DNA from: Roseiarcus sp963732155
GTDB lineage: Bacteria; Pseudomonadota; Alphaproteobacteria; Rhizobiales; Beijerinckiaceae
Reading direction: 5' to 3'
NCBI GenBank assembly: GCA_963732155.1
Contig: CAVSYB010000015.1
Span: 186,001 to 250,000 of the forward strand
Length of the DNA stretch: 64,000 bases
A model generated the notes under the pieces. The model made no database searches. It was given only the letters and a program-made list of their open reading frames with translations, and was not told the DNA's origin. Made by a program: the position numbers and the translations under genes. This document shows, in pieces, positions 63,832 to 64,000 of the stretch. Within the stretch, counting starts at the first letter, position 1. The number at the start of each line of letters is the position of its first letter.

Positions 63832-64000
63832 TTAACCTTGGGTCCCGAGGTACAAGTCGAGCACCTCTTTTTCCGCCCGCAGCTTCTCGGATGGCCCCTT
63901 AACGACAATGCGACCCAACTGCATGACGTAACCGAAGCGGGCGTTCTTCAGGGCGATGCGAGCGTTTTGCTCGACCACGAGCAGGGTGGTGCCCTGCTCG
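63832..64000 (-). CDS. ABC transporter ATPase (LivF-like), 3' end only
   Basis: The visible 55 C-terminal residues read TTLLVVEQNARIALKNARFG, then YVMQLGRIVVKG and EVLDLYLGTQG, typical of LivF (VEQN, switch His absent as usual in this subfamily). The rest, with Walker motifs, lies beyond the right edge. It is upstream of the binding-protein gene on the same strand. Confidence 0.88.
   Translation of the reverse strand, partial: EQGTTLLVVEQNARIALKNARFGYVMQLGRIVVKGPSEKLRAEKEVLDLYLGTQG

Noticed and set aside
1..64000. CRISPR array, tRNA, rRNA or replication origin
   Set aside because: I saw no regular spaced repeats, no cloverleaf or rRNA-like stretches and no DnaA-box cluster, though short features could be missed by eye.

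Overview
The window looks like chromosomal DNA of a GC-rich alphaproteobacterium, probably of the Hyphomicrobiales. I base this on composition, on an arsR-aqpS-arsC-arsH operon of the kind described in Sinorhizobium, on an aioXSR-aioBA arsenite-oxidation locus, and on the C1/corrinoid gene content. The genus cannot be read from the sequence. I saw no tRNA, rRNA or CRISPR array.

Region 1 (1-21.4 kb, visibly very GC-rich) is metabolic core and solute uptake. It holds a partial B12-binding radical SAM protein, an old-yellow-enzyme oxidoreductase, an HdeD-like membrane protein and an exported beta carbonic anhydrase. Next comes a ribose-type sugar ABC transporter with an FGGY kinase and a BKACE-family enzyme, then a class III aminotransferase carrying a one-base frameshift and a TAXI-like binding protein. 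It ends with a LysR regulator divergent from a BMP-type (nucleoside/purine-like) ABC transporter that runs directly into a DUF4089 / AtzE-type amidase / AtzH-like trio (hpxXYZ-like), which suggests uptake and hydrolysis of a ureide or purine-derived compound.

Region 2 (21.4-44 kb, less GC-rich, mosaic) is an arsenic and mobile-element island. A decayed IS6-family element (two in-frame stops) joins a truncated TetR gene to a truncated DNA methylase. Then follow arsR-aqpS-arsC-arsH on the plus strand, and on the minus strand aioX-aioS-aioR, a sigma-54-type promoter, aioB-aioA, moeA (frameshifted), moaA, a PstS remnant, arsC and an ArsR-ArsC fusion. An intact ISAs1-family element with a 10-bp target duplication sits upstream of aioX. 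Beyond it lie a third ArsR, a flavoprotein with a cysteine-rich tail and a wrecked MFS transporter, then a 112-bp MITE-like element and cobT.

Region 3 (44-64 kb) is a corrinoid-dependent methyl-transfer locus. It has two UroD-family methyltransferases, each followed by its own B12-binding corrinoid protein, and two RACo-like reductive activators (one broken, one intact). It also has a MetH-activation-domain-like protein, a His-rich CobW GTPase, a NarI-like membrane cytochrome b, Rieske and CDGSH Fe-S proteins, and the H4-folate oxidation genes metF and purU. A branched-chain-amino-acid-type ABC transporter begins at the right edge. The simplest reading is that a methylated substrate is imported, its methyl group is passed through corrinoid protein to H4-folate, and the carbon is oxidised to formate. 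The substrate is not identifiable from sequence.

Several genes carry single-base lesions (aminotransferase, moeA, one RACo, IS6 transposase, MFS transporter). Some may be sequencing or assembly errors; those at homopolymers deserve checking first.
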